From: Photobacterium ganghwense
GTDB taxonomy: Bacteria > Pseudomonadota > Gammaproteobacteria > Enterobacterales > Vibrionaceae
Assembly: GCF_003025595.1 (NCBI RefSeq)
Contig: NZ_PYMI01000001.1
Coordinates: 868,001 to 932,000, forward strand
Direction of reading: 5' to 3'
Length of the DNA stretch: 64,000 nt
The notes under the pieces were generated by a model. It was not told the DNA's origin and made no database searches. It saw nothing but the letters and a program-made list of their open reading frames with translations. This document shows positions 27,546-35,999 of the stretch, in pieces. Position numbers and translations under genes: made by a program. The first letter of the stretch is position 1, and the number at the start of each line of letters is the position of its first letter.

Positions 27546-28748
27546 CTATGCCATATTCAGCTCGACCAAAATGCGCTCTGCAATTCGGTCAAGTGGCAGA
27601 TCTTCGCTGGAAATACCGGCTTTAGCGACAGCTTGCGGCATCCCGTAGACTACGCAGCTTTCTTCATCCTGAGCCCAGACGGTCGAGCCGTTGTTTTTCA
27701 GCATGCGGGCACCTTCGCGCCCGTCGGCGCCCATCCCAGTCAGCACCATCGACAACACTTTGTCGTGATAGACCTTGGCTGCCGACCCAAATGTGACATC
27801 CACACACGGTTTGTAATTCATTCGGTCACCGCCATCCAGAATACGCAGACGCGCAGCCCCCGGACGACCTTCGACCATCATCTGCATGCCGCCCGGTGCC
27901 AGATACGCCATTCCCGGTTTCAAGGTATCGCCGTCTTCCGCTTCCTTGACGCCAATTTTGCAAAGGTTGTTAAGACGGGCTGCAAACGCGGCAGTAAACG
28001 TGGCAGGCATGTGCTGCACTAAAACAATCGGGTACGGGAAGTTAGCCGGTAATTTTGTCAGGACTTTCTGTAGTGCAACGGGTCCACCGGTGGATGTGCC
28101 GATGGCCATCAACTGGTATTTCTTCCCACTGGCTTTAAATCGTACCGGGGGCTTGGCGGCCGGACGCACCGGTGTCGTCTGGCGAAAGGAATTTGCGGTT
28201 ACCGGTTCTGAGGTATGACTGTGGGTCGGCGCCATTCGCTGACTACCGGCACGCACAGCGTCACGGTTCAACGAGGCTCCGGATACAGAGGACGGTGCAG
28301 ACGCCTGTCCTCCCGTCAGCGGAGTACGCACCGCGCGGCGCATGAACATCCGCTTGCGGGCAATCTCAATAACCCGTTTTTGCAACAGAGCAACCGCCTC
28401 ATCGCGGTTACGGGCGATGTCTTCAAATTTTTTCGGCAGGAAATCAAGCGCACCGGCATCCAATGCATCCAGTGTCGCCTTAGCACCTTCATGGGTCAAA
28501 GAGGAGAACATCAGAATCGGCGTTGGTGCCACTTTCATGATTTCGCGCACCGCGGTAATACCGTCCATCACCGGCATTTCAATGTCCATGGTGATCACAT
28601 CCGGCTGAAGCTGACGCGTCATTTCAACGGCTTCTTTGCCGTTCACTGCATTACCAATTACTTCCAGACGCGGATCCGCGTTGAGTATTTCACTGACACG
28701 ACGGCGGAAGAAACTGGAGTCATCCACCACCAATACTTTGACTGCCAT
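27546..28748 (-). CDS. cheB: Chemotaxis protein-glutamate methylesterase CheB
   Basis: Removes methyl groups from chemoreceptors and deamidates receptor glutamines to adapt signalling. Receiver domain (1-120) with [12 protein letters not shown] and phospho-acceptor Asp in [14 protein letters not shown] linker of about 85 residues follows, longer than in E. coli, then the esterase domain with the catalytic Ser in [12 protein letters not shown], His in VQHMPATFT and Asp in [12 protein letters not shown]. At 400 residues it is longer than E. coli CheB (349) because of the linker. A 230-base gap separates it from cheA. Confidence 0.96.
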   Translation of the reverse strand: MAVKVLVVDDSSFFRRRVSEILNADPRLEVIGNAVNGKEAVEMTRQLQPDVITMDIEMPVMDGITAVREIMKVAPTPILMFSSLTHEGAKATLDALDAGALDFLPKKFEDIARNRDEAVALLQKRVIEIARKRMFMRRAVRTPLTGGQASAPSSVSGASLNRDAVRAGSQRMAPTHSHTSEPVTANSFRQTTPVRPAAKPPVRFKASGKKYQLMAIGTSTGGPVALQKVLTKLPANFPYPIVLVQHMPATFTAAFAARLNNLCKIGVKEAEDGDTLKPGMAYLAPGGMQMMVEGRPGAARLRILDGGDRMNYKPCVDVTFGSAAKVYHDKVLSMVLTGMGADGREGARMLKNNGSTVWAQDEESCVVYGMPQAVAKAGISSEDLPLDRIAERILVELNMA

Positions 28749-28978
28749 GTTATGCGTTCATCCCGTTGAGATACCTAGCACCTGATAAAACAGGGTTACT
28801 CTGTGAATTCTTTATTTTAAAAATGAAGGGCCTTACCAAACGAGCTAGAGCACAATCCTGTCGATTTGCCCCTGCCTGTCTGGCAAAGCCCCTGGCTGGT
28901 CGCTGGCCGGAGGACAGTGAAAAATGTTACTTCCCCTGTTTTTCGCTCCGGCTAGCGCCGCTTTGTCAGACCTGTAAC

Positions 28979-31402
28979 TTAACGACTGGCATAGTGCTTG
29001 AGCAGGTTTGGCACATCCAAAATGAGGGCAATGTGGCCATCACTGGTAATGGTTGCACCGGCCATTCCCGGCGTTCCTTGCAGCAGTTCGTCAAGCGGCT
29101 TGATCACGACTTCTTCCTGACCAATCAGGGTATCCACTACAAAACCGATACGCTGGTGACCAATCTGTACAATCACCACATGGCCGTGGTCACGCTCGCG
29201 CGTTGGTGCACCGGCACCGGATAACCAGTCCTGTAGGTAAAACAGCGGAATGGCTTTATCACGCACGATAATGGTGAGCTGGCCATCGACCGTATTAGTC
29301 TTACGCAGATCCAGATGAAAAATTTCATTCACGCTTGCCAGCGGTAGCGCAAACGGCTGATTCGCCACGCCGACCATCAAGGTTGGCAGAATGGCCAGCG
29401 TCAACGGCACCTTGATGTCAATACGAGTGCCTTTGCCCATCGCCGAATCAATACTGATCGAGCCGTTAAGCTGGCTGATACCGGTTTTCACCACATCCAT
29501 CCCTACACCACGGCCGGAGATATCGGAAATCTCTTTCTTGGTCGAGAACCCCGGGGCAAAAATCAGGTTGTAGCATTCAGTATCGGTCAGACGCGAGGCT
29601 GCATCGGTATCCATCACGCCCCGCTCAACAGCGATGGCGCGTAGCTTATCCGGATCCATACCGCCCCCATCGTCTTCGATGGTCAGCAGAATGTGATCCC
29701 CTTCCTGCGAGGCCGCCAGCAGCACGGTACCGATTCGCGGTTTACCGGCTTTTTCACGGACATCCGGCATTTCAATACCATGATCCACCGAGTTACGCAC
29801 CAGGTGAATCAATGGGTCGGCCAGCGCCTCCACCAGGTTTTTATCCAGATCCGTTTCTTCACCGCGCATTTCAAGCACGATTTCTTTTTTCAGGCTTCGG
29901 GCTAAATCCCGTACCACCCGCGGGAAGCGACCAAAGACTTTTTTGATCGGCTGCATACGGGTTTTCATGACTGCGCCCTGCAGATCCGCAGTAACCACAT
30001 CCAGGTTCGCGACCGCTTTCGACATTTCTTCGTCGTTGCTGTTCAGCCCCAGACTGACCAAGCGGTTACGTACCAGCACCAGCTCACCAACCATGTTCAT
30101 GATGGTATCCAGGGTCGAGGTATCTACCCGAACCGTGGCATCAGACGATTTAGCTTTCTCTTTGGCACCCGCAGCAGGCTTCGCCATTCGGGTTTCAGCA
30201 ACCGCCGGTTTTTCTGCCGTGGCAGCGCGTGCAACAGCCACCGGAGCCGCATTATTTTGAGCGAAGTCCTGTACTGAGCTCTGTGCCGGGTTCGGCGCAG
30301 AATTCACCGCCTCCGCAGGCTCAGTAGCGGAAGTGTGGCTTTCCTCAATCATCTGAGCGACGGGCTTAGTTGCCATTTCCAGCTCTTCCGCCGTCGGGCC
30401 TTTGCCCACACCGTGCAGCTCATCCAACAAACGTTCAAATTCATCGTCGGTCATCAGGTCATCGGCATTGCCTGATGCCATGCCAGACGCACTGTGTGGT
30501 GTCTGTACTGAACCGCTAGTTGCAGCAGCGTTAGCCGCCAGAGTCGCGGATGGATGACCCTGCGGAGACAGCGAGGCAGCCGTGTCAGCACTAGCTGAAA
30601 ATTCACTGTTGCCAGGGCCTTTACCGACGCCGTGCAACTCATCCAGCAGGCGCTCAAATTCATCGTCGGTGATATCTCCGCTGTCAGACTGAATCTGGCT
30701 GACAATATCCTTGCCCGCATCAGCCACTGCGTTGTTGGCCGGGCTGGTATCGACAGACGGGCCACAACCCACGCCATGGAGTTCATCAAGTAGACGCTCA
30801 AACTCGTCCTGGGTAATGTCGTCCACCGAGTTACCGGCAATAGCAGAAGTATTCTCGCTCCCACCTTGCGGGCCGGACGGCATCACTGACTGGCTGTCAG
30901 GCTGAACGACCGCTTGAACAACAGACGCTTCCGGTGCCATTACCGGGATGTCTTCAACAACTGGAGCCGGTTGTTCAACTGGTGCCGCCGCCTGTGCCAG
31001 CTCTTCAGCTGTCGGTGGCTGACTGAAACGGTGCAGCGAGTCCAGCAAGGCCGGATCAGCAGGGTCAATCGGCTCGCGATCCTGCACCTGACCAAACATC
31101 ACGTTAATGGTATCGAGTGCTTCAAGGATCACGTCCATCAGCTCAGGCGTCACACTGCGCTTCCCTGTGCGCAGCAAGTCGAAGATATTCTCAGCCCCGT
31201 GACACGCTTCAACCAGCTCAGTCAGAGACAGGAAGCCAGCGCCACCTTTCACGGTATGGAATCCGCGGAAAATCGCATTGAGCAGATCCGTATCCTCCGG
31301 ACTCCGCTCCAGCTCAACCAGCTGCTCAGACAGCAGCTCCAGGATTTCCCCGGCTTCAATCAAAAAGTCCTGCAGGATATCTTCGTCTAAATCAAAGCTC
31401 AT
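28979..31402 (-). CDS. cheA: Chemotaxis histidine kinase CheA with three FliM-like linker repeats
   Basis: Kinase that phosphorylates CheY and CheB in response to receptors. The HPt domain (1-105) has phospho-His49 in FRGFHTVKGGAGF. A 315-residue linker replaces the folded P2 domain. Dimerisation (about 422-480), the ATP domain (HLVRNSVDHGIE; GRGVGMDVV) and the CheW-like P5 domain (about 670-807) follow. The linker contains three copies of T-x-D-E-F-E-R-L-L-D-E-L-H-G-V-G at about 197-212, 246-261 and 319-334. These resemble the CheY-binding N-terminus of FliM in this genome (TQDEIDALLHGV). They may serve as CheY docking sites in place of P2; that is an inference from similarity. Confidence 0.95.
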   Translation of the reverse strand: MSFDLDEDILQDFLIEAGEILELLSEQLVELERSPEDTDLLNAIFRGFHTVKGGAGFLSLTELVEACHGAENIFDLLRTGKRSVTPELMDVILEALDTINVMFGQVQDREPIDPADPALLDSLHRFSQPPTAEELAQAAAPVEQPAPVVEDIPVMAPEASVVQAVVQPDSQSVMPSGPQGGSENTSAIAGNSVDDITQDEFERLLDELHGVGCGPSVDTSPANNAVADAGKDIVSQIQSDSGDITDDEFERLLDELHGVGKGPGNSEFSASADTAASLSPQGHPSATLAANAAATSGSVQTPHSASGMASGNADDLMTDDEFERLLDELHGVGKGPTAEELEMATKPVAQMIEESHTSATEPAEAVNSAPNPAQSSVQDFAQNNAAPVAVARAATAEKPAVAETRMAKPAAGAKEKAKSSDATVRVDTSTLDTIMNMVGELVLVRNRLVSLGLNSNDEEMSKAVANLDVVTADLQGAVMKTRMQPIKKVFGRFPRVVRDLARSLKKEIVLEMRGEETDLDKNLVEALADPLIHLVRNSVDHGIEMPDVREKAGKPRIGTVLLAASQEGDHILLTIEDDGGGMDPDKLRAIAVERGVMDTDAASRLTDTECYNLIFAPGFSTKKEISDISGRGVGMDVVKTGISQLNGSISIDSAMGKGTRIDIKVPLTLAILPTLMVGVANQPFALPLASVNEIFHLDLRKTNTVDGQLTIIVRDKAIPLFYLQDWLSGAGAPTRERDHGHVVIVQIGHQRIGFVVDTLIGQEEVVIKPLDELLQGTPGMAGATITSDGHIALILDVPNLLKHYASR

Positions 31403-31411
31403 ATCATTCCC

Positions 31412-32131
31412 CTAAAATCCTAGGCTCGATAGCAGGTCGTCGACATCGTCCTGGCTAGACATTACATCCTCACGGACTTCGCTGTTGACAATCGGGCCTT
31501 CCGGCGAAAGCTTGCGAGCTTCGCGTAGTGCCTCTGTTCTGTCTTCGCTTTCCATGTCAAAAGCTTTAAGAATTTCAACCAGCTGGTCTTCAACTTCGTG
31601 AACCAGTTCAATAACCCGGCGAATAATCTGCCCGGTCAGATCCTGGAAATCCTGAGCCATAAGAATTTCTGTGAGTTGGCTGCGCAGAATGGTGCTGTCA
31701 CTCTCGACCTGAGTGAGCAAACCGTCGATATCGTGGCAGAGCGACTTAAATTCAGCCAATGCAATCTGCCCGCCCATCAGGCGCTGCCATCGTGGATGTA
31801 CCTGTTGTAAGGTGTCCCCCAGCCGTTCCGCCAACGGCTGAATGCTGTCAACGGCATCCATGGTTTTGTTTGCCGCCTGCTCCGTTTTATCGATGACAAA
31901 GGTCAGTCGATCACGGGCATCGGGGATTTCCGTTTTTGCTAAGTCATTAATGCGGGGATCAAGGCGGAAATTTGCCAGCGAATCGTGCAACTGACGTGTC
32001 AGTTTGCCGACTTCAGCGTAAACCGGATCGCGATTATCAGCTACCAAACGGTTCAGCAGCGCATTCGCGTCTTCCTGGTTACCCTGTTCAAGCAGGCTGA
32101 CAAGCTGTTTTGCCTGATCAAGTGTAATCAT
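31412..32131 (-). CDS. cheZ: CheY-P phosphatase CheZ
   Basis: Speeds loss of phosphate from CheY-P at the motor or array. The long helical protein (239 residues) has the catalytic segment AQDFQDLTGQIIRR with the Asp and Gln that act on CheY-P. The C-terminal helix DVDDLLSSLGF docks on CheY. Lies between cheY and cheA, as in Vibrio. Confidence 0.95.
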   Translation of the reverse strand: MITLDQAKQLVSLLEQGNQEDANALLNRLVADNRDPVYAEVGKLTRQLHDSLANFRLDPRINDLAKTEIPDARDRLTFVIDKTEQAANKTMDAVDSIQPLAERLGDTLQQVHPRWQRLMGGQIALAEFKSLCHDIDGLLTQVESDSTILRSQLTEILMAQDFQDLTGQIIRRVIELVHEVEDQLVEILKAFDMESEDRTEALREARKLSPEGPIVNSEVREDVMSSQDDVDDLLSSLGF

Positions 32132-32162
32132 TATTGTAATTATCCTTTAGCGCACGACACGA

Positions 32163-32546
32163 TTACTGCATACGTTCGAAGATTTTTTCCAATTTCTCTT
32201 TCAGTGTTGCAGCAGTAAATGGCTTAACGATGTAACCATTCACACCCGCCTGAGCGGCTTCAATGATCTGTTCGCGCTTGGCTTCCGCCGTGATCATCAG
32301 TACCGGCAAATGCTTCAGTTCAGCATCGGCACGGATATGTTTCAGCAGGTCAATTCCCTGCATGCCCGGCATATTCCAGTCGGTCACGACAAAGTCAAAG
32401 CCACCTTTTTTCAGCATCGGTAGCGCAGTCAATCCATCATCCGCCTCCTGGGTGTTGTTAAAGCCCAGGTCACGCAGCAAATTCTTTACGATACGGCGCA
32501 TTGTCGAAAAATCGTCGACAATGAGGATTTTCATGTTTTTATTCAA
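32163..32546 (-). CDS. cheY: Chemotaxis response regulator CheY (TTG start)
   Basis: Phospho-CheY binds FliM/FliN to reverse the motor. Single receiver domain: [11 protein letters not shown] with the acidic pair, phospho-acceptor Asp in [12 protein letters not shown], the Thr/Ala pair in LMITAEAK and Lys in [12 protein letters not shown] place the start at a TTG (32544-32546) because GGAGG lies 5 bases upstream; that gives 127 residues. An ATG at 32534 has poor spacing, and the longer GTG at 32567 would run over that ribosome site. This is the flagellar-locus CheY (CheY3 in V. cholerae). Confidence 0.93.
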   Translation of the reverse strand: MNKNMKILIVDDFSTMRRIVKNLLRDLGFNNTQEADDGLTALPMLKKGGFDFVVTDWNMPGMQGIDLLKHIRADAELKHLPVLMITAEAKREQIIEAAQAGVNGYIVKPFTAATLKEKLEKIFERMQ

Positions 32547-32551
32547 AGTTG

Positions 32552-32556
32552 CCTCC
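32552..32556 (-). promoter_or_regulatory. Shine-Dalgarno GGAGG deciding a TTG start for cheY
   Basis: GGAGG, 5 bases before a TTG. The nearest ATG is 17 bases downstream, too far for this site. Confidence 0.6.
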
Positions 32557-32587
32557 ACTGAGGTCACAGTGTTGTCTCAAATGGTTA

Positions 32588-33313
32588 TTACGTGGTCCAC
32601 GCGCGTAGCTTGGACCTCAAACGTTGCATTGCCTGACTATGAATCTGGCAAACGCGGGATTCACTGACCCCTATCACAGCGCCAATCTCTTTGAGGTTGA
32701 GTTCCTCGTCATAGTAAAGAGAAAGGACCAAGGCTTCTCTCTCAGGCAGGCTTTTGATGGCTTCCACCAGTGACTGACGAAAATTATCATCTACAACCCC
32801 CTGAAAGGGAAGATTTTCTTCTAGAGATTCCTCATTCGCCACCGCATCTTCGGAGACCCCGAGGTCTTCCATCCCTATCAGGCGACCACAATTAACATCA
32901 TTTAAAGCCTGGTGGTACTGTTCGAGTGTCATTTCGAGATATGCGGCAATCTCCTGATCATTGGGGTCCCGCCGCAGTTCCCCTTCCAGCGCCGCTATCG
33001 CTTCGCTGATTCGCCGGCTGTTTTTGTACACAGAGCGTGGTACCCAATCGCCGCGACGAATGTCGTCTAGCATGGCCCCGCGAATCCGGATCCCGGCGAA
33101 CGTTTCGAAACTCGCGCCTTTGGTCGGGTCATAGTTCTGCTGGGCTTCCAGCAGGCCTATCATGCCGGCCTGAATCAGGTCTTCCAGCTGTACATTCGGG
33201 GGCAGGCGCCCCATCAAATGGTGGGCAATGCGTTTCACCAACGGCGAATAGCGCTCAATAAAGGCATGCGGGCTCTGCTGATACTGGCCATATGGCATTG
33301 CCTTAGGATTCAC
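32588..33313 (-). CDS. fliA: Flagellar sigma factor FliA (sigma-28)
   Basis: Directs RNA polymerase to late flagellar promoters, including the flagellin promoter in this window. The 241-residue sigma-70-family protein has region 2 (LIQAGMIGLLEAQQNYD, IRIRGAMLDDIRRGDWVPRS, characteristic of FliA) and region 4 (LSLYYDEELNLKEIGAVIGVSESRVCQ). GTG at 33313 is used; an ATG at 33298 is also possible. Overlaps the flhG end by 11 bases. Confidence 0.96.
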   Translation of the reverse strand: MNPKAMPYGQYQQSPHAFIERYSPLVKRIAHHLMGRLPPNVQLEDLIQAGMIGLLEAQQNYDPTKGASFETFAGIRIRGAMLDDIRRGDWVPRSVYKNSRRISEAIAALEGELRRDPNDQEIAAYLEMTLEQYHQALNDVNCGRLIGMEDLGVSEDAVANEESLEENLPFQGVVDDNFRQSLVEAIKSLPEREALVLSLYYDEELNLKEIGAVIGVSESRVCQIHSQAMQRLRSKLRAWTT

Positions 33314-34193
33314 TGAGCGGCACCTCTTGACGTGAGCTTCGGATCAGTAGCTTTTCAACAAAGAACTCAACGTGTCCGCCCGGGCATGCCGGAACCGGCC
33401 AGCTCAGGGCTTTGTTTGACAATGAGGTAAAGGCCAGCGCCGCCGGGCTGCGCGGAAAGGCTTCCACGACCACCTTCTGACGTTTCACGGCCTGACGCAC
33501 CCGATCGTCAAGTGGGATACAAGCTACCAGCTCCAGGTTCGCACGCAGAAAACGCTCCGACACCCGGGTCAGTTTGGCAAACAGATCGCGCCCTTCACGG
33601 TAACTGCGGACCATATTCGCCACAATTTTGAAGCGCTGGACATCGTATTCGCGGCTGAGAATCTTAATCAGGGCGTAGGCATCGGTAATCGACGTAGGCT
33701 CATCGCATACCACCACCAGCACATCCTGCGCGGCCCGAGAGAAACTCAGTACCATGTCGGAAATACCGGCTGCGGTATCAATCAGCAGCACATCAATGTC
33801 ATCTTCCAAGGTACTGAACGCCCGAATCAATCCGGTGTGCTGAGCCGGAGTCAGCTCTGCCATGGTTTGTGTTCCGGAAGAAGCCGGGACAATTTTCACC
33901 CCGTACGGGCCTTCAACGATGATGTCTTTCAGGTCGCAGACACCGGCCAGTACGTGGGACAAATTTCGTACGGCACGCAATCCCAGCATAACGTCCACGT
34001 TTGCCAACCCGAGGTCGGCGTCCAGCACCATGACGCGCTTACCCTGACGGGCCATCGCAATTGCCATGTTCAGAGTGACATTGGTTTTGCCTACTCCCCC
34101 TTTACCGCCAGTAACTGTAATGACTTTGGTAGAGGTTAACTGTGTCATACGGCGTAAACCGCTCGCTTGATCGTACATGCTGTTCTCAATCAT
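33303..34193 (-). CDS. flhG: Flagellar number regulator FlhG (FleN) ATPase
   Basis: MinD-like ATPase that limits polar flagella to one by restraining FlhF and the FlrA/FleQ regulator. The N-terminal DQASGLRRMTQ motif stimulates FlhF GTPase. Deviant Walker A GGKGGVGKTNVTLNMA, LDADLGLANVDVML, VLLIDTAAGIS and the C-terminal amphipathic helix region (FFVEKLL) follow. The ATG at 34193 gives 296 residues. The longer frame to 34226 is inside flhF and has no homology. Overlaps the flhF stop by 8 bases. Confidence 0.95.
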   Translation of the reverse strand: MIENSMYDQASGLRRMTQLTSTKVITVTGGKGGVGKTNVTLNMAIAMARQGKRVMVLDADLGLANVDVMLGLRAVRNLSHVLAGVCDLKDIIVEGPYGVKIVPASSGTQTMAELTPAQHTGLIRAFSTLEDDIDVLLIDTAAGISDMVLSFSRAAQDVLVVVCDEPTSITDAYALIKILSREYDVQRFKIVANMVRSYREGRDLFAKLTRVSERFLRANLELVACIPLDDRVRQAVKRQKVVVEAFPRSPAALAFTSLSNKALSWPVPACPGGHVEFFVEKLLIRSSRQEVPLSES

Positions 34194-35895
34194 AAAAGTC
34201 CGCCGCCAGATTCTCGGAGCTGTCACTCGTCCAAAAGTGGGATTGCTGGCTTAACTCTTGTTCTAGTAGTTCATTTGCCCGTGCAACCAGGTAATTGCCT
34301 GTTGCGACCTTAATATCTTCCGGTACCCGCTGGCCGTCTGCCAGGTAGGCAATCGGCAGCGCATGCTGAATCGCCATACAGATGACTTCACCGAGGCTCA
34401 GTGATTCGTCCAGCTTGGTCAGTACGCAGCCTGACAACGGAATACGCCGGAAATGTTCAATCGTTTCGTGAAGCACCCGACGCTGTGCGGTGGCCGGTAG
34501 CACCAGGAAACTGCGAATTTGCGAACCGCTGTTGTGCATCAGGGTATCCAACTGCTCTGACAGACGGATATCACGCTGTCCCATGCCTGCGGTATCCAGC
34601 AGAACCAGGCGGCGATGACGTAACTGATGAAGTATATCGGCCAGTTCCTCGGCATCTTTAGCCACGCGTACCGGACACCCCATAATGCGTCCGTACGTCG
34701 CCAGCTGTTCGTGGGCACCGATCCGGAATGTGTCTGTCGTAACCAGCGCGATCTGATCCGGACCAAACTCCATTGCCGCGCGGGCGGCCAGTTTGGCTAT
34801 CGTCGTGGTTTTGCCGACGCCGGTCGGGCCCAGCAGGGCAACCACCCCACCGGTTTCCAGAATACAGTCGTCGGTGGTAATAATTTGATCCGACAGCAAC
34901 TCCAGTAGCGCTGGCCAGGCTTCATTAGCAGGCACGTCTTCCGGGATGTAACAGGCCAGCTGATCTGACAATTCAGGTGACAAGCCCATTTTTTCCAGCC
35001 GCTTGATCATCATCGCCCGCATCGGTTCACGGCGCTCAACCTCCTGCCACATCAGACCGGAGACCTGATGCTCCAGCAGACGTCGGATGGTCGCCAGCTC
35101 GCTGCGCATTGATTCCATCTCATCCTGTTCGTACTGGCTGGCTTTCGGGTCATACCGGGTCGGATCCAGACGATTGCCTTTTTTCGGCGCGGATGAATAG
35201 CTGTTCTTCTGACGCTGGCCGCTCAGGGGGTCATAACCACGAGCGTCAGGACGGCGGTACTCGCCGATATCCAGTGCATGGCGCGGTTGATAGCCCTGAT
35301 GACTGTCTTGACGATGCCCTTCGTGGTGATTGGTATCGCGGCGGTTATTCGCACGGTTAAGGCCACGCGCCATCTGCCCCGGCTCTGACTTCCGACGATC
35401 ATTGGCCGGAAAGCCGTTCATGCGGCGAGCCTGGGCGTCATCGCCGTAACCCTGACGGAAGGATGACGAGCCGCTCTGCTGCGAGTTCTGACCTGAATAC
35501 GCGTCACGGGAACCGGCCTGCTGCTTGGACTGCCGATGCAGCAAAGCGGACAGAGAATCCACTTCACTTTGCATCTCATCACCGCTGTCGCCAGCCGATT
35601 CACCACCAGCATAGCTGTTGAGCACATTGGCAAAGCGGGATGACGGCTGCTGCAACTGCACTTTATCTTCAGCCAGCTTGCGTTTAGCCTGACCCAGTCG
35701 CTCAGCCAATGCATTACGGCTCTGAATCGCTTCCGGTGAAGGCTCGTTTGGCACATCCGTATCCACGGCTGCCACAATCTCAACCCCGCCCGTCACTTTT
35801 TTGTTGGACATGATCACGGCATCAGCCCCGAGCTCTTCCTTAACCTGGCTCAGGGCGGCGCGCATATCTTTTGCAAAAAAACGTTTTATTTTCAA
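34186..35895 (-). CDS. flhF: Polar flagellum placement GTPase FlhF with enlarged linker
   Basis: SRP-type GTPase that marks the pole and starts basal-body assembly there. The N-terminal B domain begins MKIKRFFAKDMRAALSQVK. The NG domain has the P-loop GPTGVGKTTTIAKLA (355-369), TTDTFRIGAHEQL, LLDTAGMGQRD and LTKLDES. Between them, residues about 100-255 are low-complexity and rich in Gln, Arg, Ser, Gly and Tyr. This makes the protein 569 residues, longer than the roughly 500 of most Vibrio FlhF. In one operon with flhG and fliA. Confidence 0.95.
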   Translation of the reverse strand: MKIKRFFAKDMRAALSQVKEELGADAVIMSNKKVTGGVEIVAAVDTDVPNEPSPEAIQSRNALAERLGQAKRKLAEDKVQLQQPSSRFANVLNSYAGGESAGDSGDEMQSEVDSLSALLHRQSKQQAGSRDAYSGQNSQQSGSSSFRQGYGDDAQARRMNGFPANDRRKSEPGQMARGLNRANNRRDTNHHEGHRQDSHQGYQPRHALDIGEYRRPDARGYDPLSGQRQKNSYSSAPKKGNRLDPTRYDPKASQYEQDEMESMRSELATIRRLLEHQVSGLMWQEVERREPMRAMMIKRLEKMGLSPELSDQLACYIPEDVPANEAWPALLELLSDQIITTDDCILETGGVVALLGPTGVGKTTTIAKLAARAAMEFGPDQIALVTTDTFRIGAHEQLATYGRIMGCPVRVAKDAEELADILHQLRHRRLVLLDTAGMGQRDIRLSEQLDTLMHNSGSQIRSFLVLPATAQRRVLHETIEHFRRIPLSGCVLTKLDESLSLGEVICMAIQHALPIAYLADGQRVPEDIKVATGNYLVARANELLEQELSQQSHFWTSDSSENLAADFYD

Positions 35896-35999
35896 TCTGA
35901 TATTCCCGCTTTATCGTGCTATCGTCATGGCTCCTGCCATGCCTCAGACATTCCTTGTCGGGTTCCCGCCCAGTAATAACCGGTACGGGTCAAGATTCA

